IMG/VR virus record: IMGVR_UViG_3300038417_000051
Location: 1 to 27,872 of that record
Direction: 5' to 3' (one strand)
DNA: 27,872 nucleotides
Source of the DNA: a virus
Positions 8,575 through 15,150 of the stretch are shown one piece after another. Positions within the stretch are counted from its first letter, which is position 1, and the number at the start of each line of letters is the position of its first letter. Below the pieces are notes generated by a model. It made no database searches. It worked only from the letters and a program-made list of their open reading frames with translations, and was not told where the DNA came from. The position numbers and the translations under genes were made by a program.

Positions 8575-9510
8575 CTACCGGCCGGCTCCTGCCCGTTGTC
8601 GCTCCAAATGGCGCTGAAGGACAATGTCGTCTGCCTGCCTTCCGCTCGCGTTTTTCAAGTCATCGTCTGTTGAGCCGCTGATGACCGGAGCCGTACCGCT
8701 CGCATGGGTCACCGTGGCATGTCCTTTTGCCTCGAATTCCTTTCTGGTCTTCTCGACGGCCTCTTTCACCGCCTTCTCCGTGGCTGCGGTGATCCTCTTG
8801 TCGAGGGTCATGGCCTCGTAAGCGGAAATTGCCGTCGTGTGGAGGGGGTTCTCTTCCATGAACTTCTTGATCTCCCCCTTGTCCCACATCTCTTTGAAGT
8901 CGGGATGGTCTTTCTGGTAGCCTTCGAGCGCCTTGGTGATGGTCTCGACCTGAGTGTTGACCTGCGTCTGCTGGGCGGCCTTCTGTGCCTTGGCGTCCAT
9001 GATCTGAGAGGCTTTGTACGTCGCCTCCGCGACCACGTTAGCGTTGTAGCCGACAGGATCGTCCTGCATCCATTCGAGGATCTCGTCCTTCGACATCTTG
9101 GACGTGTCCTTAAAGGGCAGTTCCTCGACTTTCGTCTCTGGGACAGGGGCCGGTTGGGCCTTCGCCGCATCCTCTAAGGCCTTCGCCCGTGACTCTGCCG
9201 CTATCCTGGCCTCGCGCTCTTTGGTTACCTCGTCCCTTGCCGTGTCTCTTGCTGTCTTCAGCCTCTGCCATGCAGGGTCTTTGTGGTACGGCTGAGGGAC
9301 ATCTTCCTCCGCTCCCGCTTCCTTCTTCTCAGGTTCCTCTTTGTCCTTGGCACCAGCGGTATCGCCGCCACTCGCATCCCCGAGGGGGGTGTCATCAGGT
9401 TCATCGGATACCTGGTCGATGGAGGTAGACGATGTCTCCATCACCGCATTCAGTCCGGCGTCGCGGAAGTCTGCGGTTTCTTGTTTAGCGTCCTGGGTTT
9501 CTTCGGCCAT
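8575..9510 (-). CDS. Scaffolding-like head assembly protein
   Basis: 311 aa, very hydrophilic. Residues 1-75 are acidic and low-complexity (Asp, Glu, Ser, Ala, Gly). Residues about 80-125 form a charged, Ala/Glu/Arg/Lys-rich coiled coil (RDTARDEVTKEREARIAAES). After a Pro-rich hinge, a second helical region (about 165-265) includes HPDFKEMWDKGEIKKFMEEN and a Lys/Glu-rich helix. This composition, the place just before the coat gene, and size match phage scaffolds. AAGGAGG lies seven bases before the ATG. It is the first gene after the structured terminator-like region, so its expression may be set by a promoter or read-through there. No protease motif is seen. Confidence 0.7.
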   Translation of the reverse strand: MAEETQDAKQETADFRDAGLNAVMETSSTSIDQVSDEPDDTPLGDASGGDTAGAKDKEEPEKKEAGAEEDVPQPYHKDPAWQRLKTARDTARDEVTKEREARIAAESRAKALEDAAKAQPAPVPETKVEELPFKDTSKMSKDEILEWMQDDPVGYNANVVAEATYKASQIMDAKAQKAAQQTQVNTQVETITKALEGYQKDHPDFKEMWDKGEIKKFMEENPLHTTAISAYEAMTLDKRITAATEKAVKEAVEKTRKEFEAKGHATVTHASGTAPVISGSTDDDLKNASGRQADDIVLQRHLERQRAGAGR

Positions 9511-9532
9511 TTGTGGCCTCCTTTGGTAGAAT

Positions 9533-9580
9533 AAAAAAGCCCCTCAAGGAACCGACTCTAAGTCCGGCTCCGAGAGGGGC
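9533..9580 (-). terminator. Intrinsic terminator or attenuator before the scaffold gene
   Basis: On the minus strand a perfect 7-bp outer stem (GCCCCTC with GAGGGGC) encloses a second imperfect stem (GGAGCCGGAC with GTCGGTTCC around TTAGA), immediately followed by TTTTTT. This is a good rho-independent terminator for leftward transcripts from the packaging and portal genes. It lies only 22 bp before the scaffold start, so it may act as an attenuator or as a full stop with a separate late promoter. Confidence 0.8.
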
Positions 9581-9600
9581 AATGTGCCCGTGTCGGCTTT

Positions 9601-9633
9601 CCTATCCGTGCATCACAGTGAGGGGCGGATAGG
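9601..9633. repeat. Perfect inverted repeat in the portal-scaffold intergenic region
   Basis: CCTATCCG (9601-9608) and CGGATAGG (9626-9633) form a perfect 8-bp stem with a 17-base loop, which itself contains TCACAGTGA. No T-tract follows on either strand, so it is not a terminator by itself. Together with the adjacent terminator it makes the roughly 120-bp gap between 9511 and 9653 highly structured. It could be a regulatory RNA element, an anti-terminator or a protein-binding site. Confidence 0.6.
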
Positions 9634-9653
9634 CGTTAGTTGTCGCTTATGCT

Positions 9654-9782
9654 CTACTTCATGTCTGAACCTCCATGGATCTGGACGTAAATAGAAGCTA
9701 CCATCCCACAGACACTAACGGCCAAGATGGCGATCAGGGCATATGGTTCTATCTGGAAAATGAAACTGAAAAAGCTATCCAT
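9654..9782 (-). CDS. Small single-pass membrane protein
   Basis: 42 aa from ATG 9782. The start overlaps the previous stop (TGATG), so translation is probably coupled. Residues about 13-34 form one hydrophobic segment (PYALIAILAVSVCGMVASIY), with a short acidic N-terminus and a polar C-terminus ending in Met-Lys. It is the last gene before the terminator at 9533-9580. Such microproteins in phages can be holins, spanin partners or host-membrane effectors. Nothing here decides between them. Confidence 0.5.
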   Translation of the reverse strand: MDSFFSFIFQIEPYALIAILAVSVCGMVASIYVQIHGGSDMK

Positions 9783-9886
9783 CACGCCGCTTCCCCCTTC
9801 TCTTTCAGCAGCGCCTCCAATATCCCGATCATGCCTTTCAGACCCCTAATAATGGCATGGATGAGGAGGCGCGACTCAGAGGTCAT
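9782..9886 (-). CDS. 34-aa helical microprotein
   Basis: A short frame from ATG 9886 that overlaps the upstream stop by ATGA and the downstream ATG by TGATG. GGAGGAG lies about nine bases before the start. The product is a likely amphipathic helix (RLLIHAIIRGLKGMIGILEA) with a basic tail. Because it is precisely nested between two coupled genes, it is likely to be translated. No function is recognised. Confidence 0.45.
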   Translation of the reverse strand: MTSESRLLIHAIIRGLKGMIGILEALLKEKGEAA

Positions 9887-10152
9887 CTAAATTTTCTCCT
9901 CCACCACGGGCCAAGAGGTGGAAGCAGGTGGCCTTCCCACCGTACTTCCTCTTTCGGTTCGTCAAGACTTGCTGGAGGCATCACACGGATGATGGCTATT
10001 TTAGATACATCGACGAACATTTTTGAGTTCTGGCCTTGAAGAGTCAGGGTTTTGTGAAATGGCCCTTCTTCCGGAAGGACTGTGCCCCCGCAGAAAGAAC
10101 CGCCTGTAGTCCAGACCATTAAGACTTTGCCCGTCATCTCGTCTATGGTCAT
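9883..10152 (-). CDS. Hypothetical protein, 89 aa
   Basis: The ATG overlaps the stop of the zinc-ribbon gene upstream (ATGA). The N-terminal half looks like a small beta barrel (GKVLMVWTTGGSFCGGTVLP), with a further strand pair (SKMFVDVSKIAIIRVMP) and a basic C-terminus (WWRRKFR). No family is recognised. It belongs to the row of small coupled genes between portal and scaffold, a position often used for head-morphogenesis accessory factors. Confidence 0.5.
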   Translation of the reverse strand: MTIDEMTGKVLMVWTTGGSFCGGTVLPEEGPFHKTLTLQGQNSKMFVDVSKIAIIRVMPPASLDEPKEEVRWEGHLLPPLGPWWRRKFR

Positions 10153-10532
10153 ACCTCGATCCTCTCCCGCTCCATCTTCTGTCTCAAGAGCCTGGCCGCC
10201 ATCCTGTCCTCGTCGAATTCAGGCTCCCGCCTCCTCTCTTCCCCTGGTTCCATGTGCCTGATGCCTTCCTTCTGCATGAGGATGCGAAGGTTCTCCCGGG
10301 TCGGCGACTTCATGAAGGCCTGGACGTGAGGCTTGGTTGACTCCTTGTCGACCACGTCTCGGATGCTATTGATCCATTCCGCGGTATCGGGCAGCCTCTT
10401 CCCGGCCGAATTGCCGAAGAACTTGTGCATGTCGGCGCCACATTCAGGGCAGGGGATAGTCTCGACGTCCCGATCCACGATGGATTCGGCAATGGTGGAG
10501 CAGTCCGAGCAGACGAAGTCAAAAAGTAGCAT
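10149..10532 (-). CDS. FmdB-like zinc-ribbon protein
   Basis: 127 aa. The N-terminus MLLFDFVCSDC, followed by a hydrophilic segment and CPECG (residues about 28-32), is the CxxC...CxxC pattern of FmdB-type zinc ribbons, which are common in phage head regions. A helical, highly charged C-terminal part follows (about 60-127; EERRREPEFDEDRMAARLL). The start overlaps the upstream stop (TAATG). One zinc ion held by four Cys is expected. The role, perhaps as an assembly or regulatory adaptor, is not established for the phage members. Confidence 0.65.
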   Translation of the reverse strand: MLLFDFVCSDCSTIAESIVDRDVETIPCPECGADMHKFFGNSAGKRLPDTAEWINSIRDVVDKESTKPHVQAFMKSPTRENLRILMQKEGIRHMEPGEERRREPEFDEDRMAARLLRQKMERERIEV

Positions 10533-10732
10533 TACCGAACCACCTCTATACCGTTGTTGGGCGTGTCTATCAAAGCCGGTCCCGCCTGTGCCGTGTCAAT
10601 GATCTGCTTCTCTACCGACGTGAGAGAAGCCTTTATTAGTTCCCTTGCCATGAGGGGGTTCATCCCCTTCCATGTCGTGTTGACGACGCCATTCTCACCA
10701 ATCCAGATACGTACTTCCATTCCTTCCGGCAT
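10532..10732 (-). CDS. Hypothetical protein, 66 aa
   Basis: Starts at ATG 10732 with AAGGAGGAGG four to eight bases upstream, one of the strongest ribosome sites in the window. The sequence has an N-terminal beta hairpin (EVRIWIGENGVVNTTWKG) and a helix (LMARELIKASLTSVEKQII). No motif or family is recognised. Its stop overlaps the ATG of the FmdB-like gene, so the two are probably co-translated. Confidence 0.5.
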   Translation of the reverse strand: MPEGMEVRIWIGENGVVNTTWKGMNPLMARELIKASLTSVEKQIIDTAQAGPALIDTPNNGIEVVR

Positions 10733-10758
10733 ACTCCTCCTCCTTTGTTCTCTCCGGC

Positions 10759-10932
10759 CTATTTCGGTCCCCTGTTCATTGCCGCCTGGTACATATGGAA
10801 AAGGTGCTTCTTGGGCTTCTTAACATGCATGGGCAGCCCCTTGCTCTTAGCGCCTTCATCAACCCATCGCTGGGCGATCTCAGGGTGCTTGGCCCACATG
10901 AAACGACGCTGACTCTCTGACGAAAATGGCAT
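10759..10932 (-). CDS. Conserved small phage protein of the 'SxxQRRFMxAKHPEIAxRW' type
   Basis: 57 aa from ATG 10932, with AGGGAG at good spacing. The N-terminal motif SESQRRFMWAKHPEIAQRW is a pattern I know from many small phage proteins encoded near portal and head genes. The C-terminal half is basic (KKPKKHLFHMYQAAM), suggesting nucleic-acid or capsid binding. No function is established to my knowledge. The recognisable motif and strong ribosome site make it a secure gene. Confidence 0.65.
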   Translation of the reverse strand: MPFSSESQRRFMWAKHPEIAQRWVDEGAKSKGLPMHVKKPKKHLFHMYQAAMNRGPK

Positions 10933-10952
10933 GGCGTAATCTCCCTGTTGAG

Positions 10953-11297
10953 TTAGTTATTCCCCGTAAATATTTGATACTCCTCAAGATGGAAATACCC
11001 GCGACACGATTTTATCCCGGTGCGATCTCTTTCAAGCATTGAAGCAACCAAGTCGAGAAGATACTGCTTTGCCTTTTTTTCTTTTATGGCCTTTTCCTGT
11101 TCTACTACACCTGATATCTGTTGCAGTTCCTGTTTGGTCAAGGAGGCCGTTGAAAAAGCGTGCACGTAGTACCATTTTCTGTTCTTCGCTCGGCATTTAA
11201 AACTGACGAAATAGGTCAACTTGAGAGCGTTATTGATAAAGTGCCAACCTGCAGGCGATTGTATGGCTTTCGACAACTGTTCCCGGTCAACGTCCAT
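10953..11297 (-). CDS. Hypothetical protein, 114 aa
   Basis: Starts at ATG 11297 with AAGGAGA upstream, directly after the portal stop. The N-terminal part looks like a mixed alpha/beta fold (YFVSFKCRAKNRKWYYVHAF). Residues 55-95 form a charged, probably coiled-coil helix (VVEQEKAIKEKKAKQYLLDL). No membrane segment or recognised motif. Its base composition is somewhat more A/T-rich than the flanking portal gene. Function unknown. Confidence 0.5.
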   Translation of the reverse strand: MDVDREQLSKAIQSPAGWHFINNALKLTYFVSFKCRAKNRKWYYVHAFSTASLTKQELQQISGVVEQEKAIKEKKAKQYLLDLVASMLERDRTGIKSCRGYFHLEEYQIFTGNN

Positions 11298-11299
11298 GC

Positions 11300-13525
11300 C
11301 TATGTCTCCTTATCATTGTCGCTCTTTACCCCGTTAATCTGTCCCTTCTGTATGTCCACAGCCACCTTGGCGGCATCTACCCTTCTCTGCTTGTGGGCGT
11401 CGTGGATGTCCGCCACGGCCTCGGCTCTCTTGATGACGAGGTTCTCCTTGTCGAGCTCAATTCCGGCCGCTATCTTCGCCTGGGCCATCTTCTCGGTGTT
11501 GATCTGCTCTGCTATCAGGGCCGTCTCGGCCCGTGCCTTCTTGGCTTGCTCGCCCTTCAGCATGGCATCGGCCTGTTCCTTCACGTTCGTCTGTGCCTGT
11601 GGCTGTTGTCCCGTGAGCGCCCGTTGAAGTATCTGCATGAACGGCGGTATCTTGCCGGCCTTCTTCGCACGCTCGAACATCTTCGGGTCCATCTTGGCAA
11701 GCGTGCCAATGGCGTCTATCAATCCAGGGGGACATCCTATCTCTTTAAGCTCATTGAGGAGGCTCGACAGCGGGCCTTGTTTCATTCTCTGGATGATCTG
11801 CTGCTTCCCTGAGTAGTCGAGCTTCTCGAGGAGGGCTTCTTTATCAATCGCTCCCATCTTCGCAAGTTCCAGGGCTTCCTGACGCTGCTGAACCTTGGAG
11901 ACGGGCAACGTCGAACCGGTGACGAAGGTAAGATTCGAGGGGATGATAAGGTCCTTCCCGCGGATTGCTTTGCTCACCTTGTCGCCGTTCGAATTCGTGT
12001 AGGCAAGCCACCTTTCCGTTGCGCCTTCCCCTTCGTTGTAGAAGTTCTGTGCGCAGCTCATATACATCCTGCCCGTCTCACGAATGAGATAGCCGTAATT
12101 GCGGGTCTTGCCCCGCATCATAGTCGACGCCCGCTCCATAAGGGCAGCAAGGGCCTTGAACGCAAGCTGGCCATTCGTATTCTGTGCCTGGTCGAGTTCG
12201 AACGTGCCGGCCACGAGAAAGAAGAGGTCCTTGAACAGGGTGATGTACGCGCTGAGGTCCTGGTTCATCGGGGGCTGTTCAAGCCACCTTATCGCCTGGG
12301 CCTGTTCCGCGTTCGAGGGGTTGACTACCGTGGCTTCATTCGTAAATTCATCGTTCGACACCCCGGACGTGATCGGGTTCATGACTTTCATCCTGGCGCC
12401 GATGTCTTTGTAGTAGATCAACTGACTGATGATTTTGTCGAGTTCACGGACGAGTTCTTCTACCTGCTGCAAGTCGCTCTCTCCCCATGCCGAAGAGGTG
12501 TCGTCAATCGAGTTGGCCAACGCGACGGGAAAACGGTCCCACAGGTATGTCTGTCTGGCAAGGTCTTCTTCAAGGGCAGGGCTGATATTCGGGTTGCTCT
12601 TGTCCTGGAGGACAACCTTGCCTGCGGAGCACACCTCGACGTAGCGGATATTGCCCTTGTACAGATCGTTGTCTTCCTTATCCTTCCGGTAGTCATGGCA
12701 GTAACACCGCACCAGGAGGGTCTTGTCGTCCTCTCCGTCGAAGAGCATCCCGCCGAACTTCGCGTAGACGGTCTTGATTGTGTTGAGGATCTTGATCATC
12801 ATGGTCGGTCCGCCCTCGCGGGTAACATCCGAGTTGACGTCCCGCCGCTCGTCGCCCATCTCTTTGAGGACTTCGCCGTCAGGCTTGATGTCCTTAGCCT
12901 TGTCTGGGTAGAGGCGCCTGAGACTGCGCACGCTCATGGGCTGCCAGACAAGAAAGGCCTCGCATCCCTGCAGGTCCAGGGGATCGCAGAGTTCCAGTGG
13001 CCACCATCCGAAATGATAGGGGTCGAGGACGTGCGTTTCTACCTCGCCGTAGCCCTTTTTGAGACGCCGGTTGAAGCATACCTCTACGCCTGTGATGCCG
13101 TAAATCTCTCCGGTCCGGACTGCCCGGGCGTACCGATGCTGCTGCTCGGTCTCGTTCCACCAGTGCTCGGACTGATGAAGCTGGTCTTCGAGAACGTCTT
13201 CCTGTTCAGGCTGCAACTGCCCCTCGGCGTGGACGTTGAAGGTCGGGTCGTTGTCGGTGAGGACGTTGACTGTGCGCTGAATGTGTGTGTGGGTGAGGTT
13301 GATGGACGCGAGCTTGATGTTGCTGACGTTCTTTGCCTGCCAGTGGAGATTCTTGACGAGTTTGTAGAACTTCATCCAGAGGTCGTGCAAGCCTAACCTT
13401 TTCTTCTCCTCGACGATCTTCCGCCACATCTCCATAACGGCCTCGCCCACAGCCTTGGGGTCTGACTTGGCAGGGAGCAGCTCGTAGTCTTCGGGAGAAT
13501 CTTTTATTGCTTCGGGCTCAGGCAC
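11300..13525 (-). CDS. Portal protein (P22-like size class)
   Basis: 741 aa, GTG start with AGGAGGG upstream. It sits between the terminases and the scaffold/coat pair. The size is close to that of P22-type portals (about 725 aa). The core has the helical and beta features of portals: HTHIQRTVNVLTDNDPTF near the start, RTGEIYGITGVEVCFN, and a helical clip/stem region around ELVRELDKIISQLIYYKDIG. Residues about 645-740 are a long Ala/Lys/Glu-rich coiled coil (KARAETALIAEQINTEKMAQ), which may correspond to a portal barrel. It would form the dodecameric DNA entry ring on which the terminase docks. Family identity is inferred from context, length and architecture. Confidence 0.75.
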   Translation of the reverse strand: MPEPEAIKDSPEDYELLPAKSDPKAVGEAVMEMWRKIVEEKKRLGLHDLWMKFYKLVKNLHWQAKNVSNIKLASINLTHTHIQRTVNVLTDNDPTFNVHAEGQLQPEQEDVLEDQLHQSEHWWNETEQQHRYARAVRTGEIYGITGVEVCFNRRLKKGYGEVETHVLDPYHFGWWPLELCDPLDLQGCEAFLVWQPMSVRSLRRLYPDKAKDIKPDGEVLKEMGDERRDVNSDVTREGGPTMMIKILNTIKTVYAKFGGMLFDGEDDKTLLVRCYCHDYRKDKEDNDLYKGNIRYVEVCSAGKVVLQDKSNPNISPALEEDLARQTYLWDRFPVALANSIDDTSSAWGESDLQQVEELVRELDKIISQLIYYKDIGARMKVMNPITSGVSNDEFTNEATVVNPSNAEQAQAIRWLEQPPMNQDLSAYITLFKDLFFLVAGTFELDQAQNTNGQLAFKALAALMERASTMMRGKTRNYGYLIRETGRMYMSCAQNFYNEGEGATERWLAYTNSNGDKVSKAIRGKDLIIPSNLTFVTGSTLPVSKVQQRQEALELAKMGAIDKEALLEKLDYSGKQQIIQRMKQGPLSSLLNELKEIGCPPGLIDAIGTLAKMDPKMFERAKKAGKIPPFMQILQRALTGQQPQAQTNVKEQADAMLKGEQAKKARAETALIAEQINTEKMAQAKIAAGIELDKENLVIKRAEAVADIHDAHKQRRVDAAKVAVDIQKGQINGVKSDNDKET

Positions 13526-13699
13526 TTATGCCCTCCTGAATACGATCTGCGCGTCGTGGTCGACGGACTTCAGCCGGTCTCTCCACACAAGCCTGTTGAA
13601 GTACTTACAGGCCCTGAGCGTGTCCACAACCCATTTCCTTCGGACGGGAGCGTACCACTTCTCGACTACGGCATCGAGGTCGGCATAGCTGAAACTCAC
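13526..13699 (-). CDS. Hypothetical basic protein, 57 aa
   Basis: The GTG start at 13699 is chosen because it overlaps the upstream stop (GTGA) and has GGAGGACAAGAAGAA before it. The product has a helical N-terminus (YADLDAVVEKWY) and a basic middle (APVRRKWVVDTLRACKYFNR). It ends immediately before the portal GTG (TAAGTG), so it is probably coupled to the portal gene. No family is recognised. Confidence 0.45.
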   Translation of the reverse strand: MSFSYADLDAVVEKWYAPVRRKWVVDTLRACKYFNRLVWRDRLKSVDHDAQIVFRRA

Positions 13700-13971
13700 T
13701 TCTTCTTGTCCTCCGCTGCCTTGTCGGCATACTGCTCGTCGGTCTTGAACTGCGTGCATTCGGACCCCGTGCAGTCGCCAGTAGGCTGCTCTGCCGGGGC
13801 TTCAGCGGTCGGCTCAGTGGCCTCTACGGCCAGCTCGAAGTCTATCTTCACTGTGTGCGCCGGCTCGTTGGCCGCATGGACGAGGGAGTACACCTTGTTC
13901 ACGACGATGCCTTCAGCCACCGCGACGTCATAGTTTCCCTTGGCCGCGTTCCAGGATAGTTCAAGCAACAT
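13696..13971 (-). CDS. Hypothetical acidic protein, 91 aa
   Basis: ATG 13971 is chosen because CCAAGGAGGAG precedes it; the longer frame from 14067 lacks support and would overlap the upstream gene. The first 50 residues are compact (VAEGIVVNKVYSLVHAANEP), followed by an acidic Glu/Thr/Pro/Ala linker, two Cys (CTGSEC) and a Lys-rich end (KAAEDKKK). The long disordered tail suggests a flexible adaptor. No family is recognised. Confidence 0.45.
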   Translation of the reverse strand: MLLELSWNAAKGNYDVAVAEGIVVNKVYSLVHAANEPAHTVKIDFELAVEATEPTAEAPAEQPTGDCTGSECTQFKTDEQYADKAAEDKKK

Positions 13972-14146
13972 GTTTCTCCTCCTTGGCAAATTGCCTCTGT
14001 TTCTCCCTGGTCCCTCTGCCGTGACAAGCCACGCACCGCTTGGTTCCACGGCGCACGCCAGGCTCAAACCCTGAGCCGCCGCAACGCGTGCATTTGATCT
14101 TGAAGAAGTTCTGAATAATCCAGAGAAGGCCGTATTCGTGGGTCAT
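13961..14146 (-). CDS. DnaJ-type zinc-finger microprotein
   Basis: 61 aa from ATG 14146 (TGATG overlap with the previous stop). Residues about 19-46 hold two CxxCxGxG-like units (CTRCGGSG and CVACHGRG), the pattern of the cysteine-rich domain of DnaJ, here with only two repeats. There is no J domain. The remainder is basic. Zinc binding is expected. A chaperone-like or RNA/DNA-binding role is conjecture. Confidence 0.6.
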   Translation of the reverse strand: MTHEYGLLWIIQNFFKIKCTRCGGSGFEPGVRRGTKRCVACHGRGTREKQRQFAKEEKHVA

Positions 14147-14556
14147 CAATGCACCACTCTTTTATGCGCAATCAAGCCAGCATTGCTTTTGCATGGCTTC
14201 CCGCATTCGTCACAGGTCCATAGTGCCGAGGAGGGGGCTGTCTTACCAGCACCACTTGAGGGTGTCATGGCGTCGCCCCCTCCTTCTATCGGCACTCCCT
14301 TACCTTCTGGCAGGGGCTTCACTTCGAATCTCCCTTCCTTGGTCATCACCGCATCTTCCTCGGTAAAATTTGAGTGGCAAACAGGACATAGCATCTCTCC
14401 AAACCGTCTTGTAGCATCCAGCTCAAAAGGTGGTGGGAAGCCATTTTGTGGTCTTGGACTATAAAACATGCTGCCATCAAGAGGAAGATGTAATTTGTCG
14501 GTATCAACATTCGCAGCCCACTCTCCGCAAGCCACGCAAAGAGCTTTGGTAATCAT
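14146..14556 (-). CDS. Double zinc-binding protein with C-terminal C2H2-type finger
   Basis: 136 aa from ATG 14556 (ATGA overlap). An N-terminal zinc ribbon may be formed by CVACG (residues about 7-11) and CPVCH (about 56-60). A Gly/Pro-rich linker follows. The C-terminus WTCDECGKPCKSNAGLIAHK then RVVH matches the C2H2 pattern C-x2-C-x12-H-x3/4-H. C2H2 fingers are uncommon in bacterial genomes but are known in some phage proteins and in the Ros/MucR group. Nucleic-acid binding is likely. The target is unknown. Confidence 0.6.
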   Translation of the reverse strand: MITKALCVACGEWAANVDTDKLHLPLDGSMFYSPRPQNGFPPPFELDATRRFGEMLCPVCHSNFTEEDAVMTKEGRFEVKPLPEGKGVPIEGGGDAMTPSSGAGKTAPSSALWTCDECGKPCKSNAGLIAHKRVVH

Positions 14557-14702
14557 GATGCCCACCGTACTGTTTGTCTAGGCTTGCTTATAACATCTTC
14601 TGGAGACCATCCCCTTTGTATGCGATTATCCATCCCAACTCTTCCTACAGTGCTTGGTCCTATAATGTCTCCAACGCTATATGTCAGCGTTATTTTCCCC
14701 AT
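14553..14702 (-). CDS. 49-aa protein with a homing-nuclease-like DNA-contact motif
   Basis: ATG 14702 overlaps the previous stop (ATGA), and its TGA overlaps the next ATG, so it is tightly embedded in the operon. The middle (RIQRGWSPEDVISKPRQ) resembles the short 'G-W-S-x-E-x-A-I-x-x-P' modules that accompany HNH and GIY-YIG homing nucleases as DNA-binding units. No nuclease domain is attached. It could be a free-standing DNA-binding remnant or an unrelated small protein. Confidence 0.4.
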   Translation of the reverse strand: MGKITLTYSVGDIIGPSTVGRVGMDNRIQRGWSPEDVISKPRQTVRWAS

Positions 14703-14962
14703 CACTTCTCCCTTTCCCCGGTTTCACCGATCGGCTTATCCGAGGTGCCTCTCATCATGTCTTCCCAGATGTTCGTTTGAACCAGCGGCTCCCCATCCTT
14801 CTTCTGCCTCTTGAAAACCAGCGAGGGTCTATTTTCTTGAGGCATAACAGTCAGCCTCCCCCATCGAAAACCGATCCTGGCGCACCACAGCGCGAGCAAT
14901 ATGCCGATAATGGCGCCAAAGAGGATGCCGAGGACGAAAAGCTCTTCTTGGGTCGCGGTCAT
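14702..14962 (-). CDS. Small single-pass membrane protein
   Basis: 86 aa with ATGA overlaps at both ends. Residues about 8-31 form one strong transmembrane helix (LFVLGILFGAIIGILLALW). A basic, hydrophilic C-terminal tail follows, probably in the cytoplasm (FRWGRLTV, FKRQKKDG). Its position just after the large terminase is a common place for small accessory or holin-like genes, but it lacks an endolysin neighbour. Function not assigned. Confidence 0.55.
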   Translation of the reverse strand: MTATQEELFVLGILFGAIIGILLALWCARIGFRWGRLTVMPQENRPSLVFKRQKKDGEPLVQTNIWEDMMRGTSDKPIGETGEREK

Positions 14963-15150
14963 ACTGTCGTTACTCCATATTCCTGAAACTGCTTGCGCTT
15001 AGCTTCCATAGCGAGCTCGATGTCGGCCTGGTCACGCCAGCTTTGCCAAGGGACCCTATGATGTTTGATACACGAAAGCCATTGAAAGCTGCGCCCGCCA
15101 TACTGCCAAACCTGAACAACTTTCTTGCACTCAGGGCAATATGCCTTCAC
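14959..15150 (-). CDS. Zinc-ribbon-like microprotein, 63 aa
   Basis: The ATG overlaps the stop of the large terminase (ATGA). MKAYCPECKKVVQVWQYGG, followed by SCIKHH, gives a possible CxxC...CxxH zinc site. The C-terminal half is a charged helix (DQADIELAMEAKRKQFQEY). It is one of many very small zinc-binding genes in this genome. No function is recognised. Confidence 0.5.
   Translation of the reverse strand: MKAYCPECKKVVQVWQYGGRSFQWLSCIKHHRVPWQSWRDQADIELAMEAKRKQFQEYGVTTV

Noticed and set aside
9539-9580. A loop ACTCTAAGT on the plus strand resembling the anticodon arm of tRNA-Pyl (CTA anticodon)
   Set aside because: The whole hairpin is only 42 bases, has no D arm, T arm or CCA end, and on the minus strand is an ordinary terminator with a T6 tract.
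12695-13396. A 233-codon open frame on the plus strand
   Set aside because: Antisense to the portal gene and low in complexity with many Val, Leu and Asp from reverse-complemented codons. A shadow.
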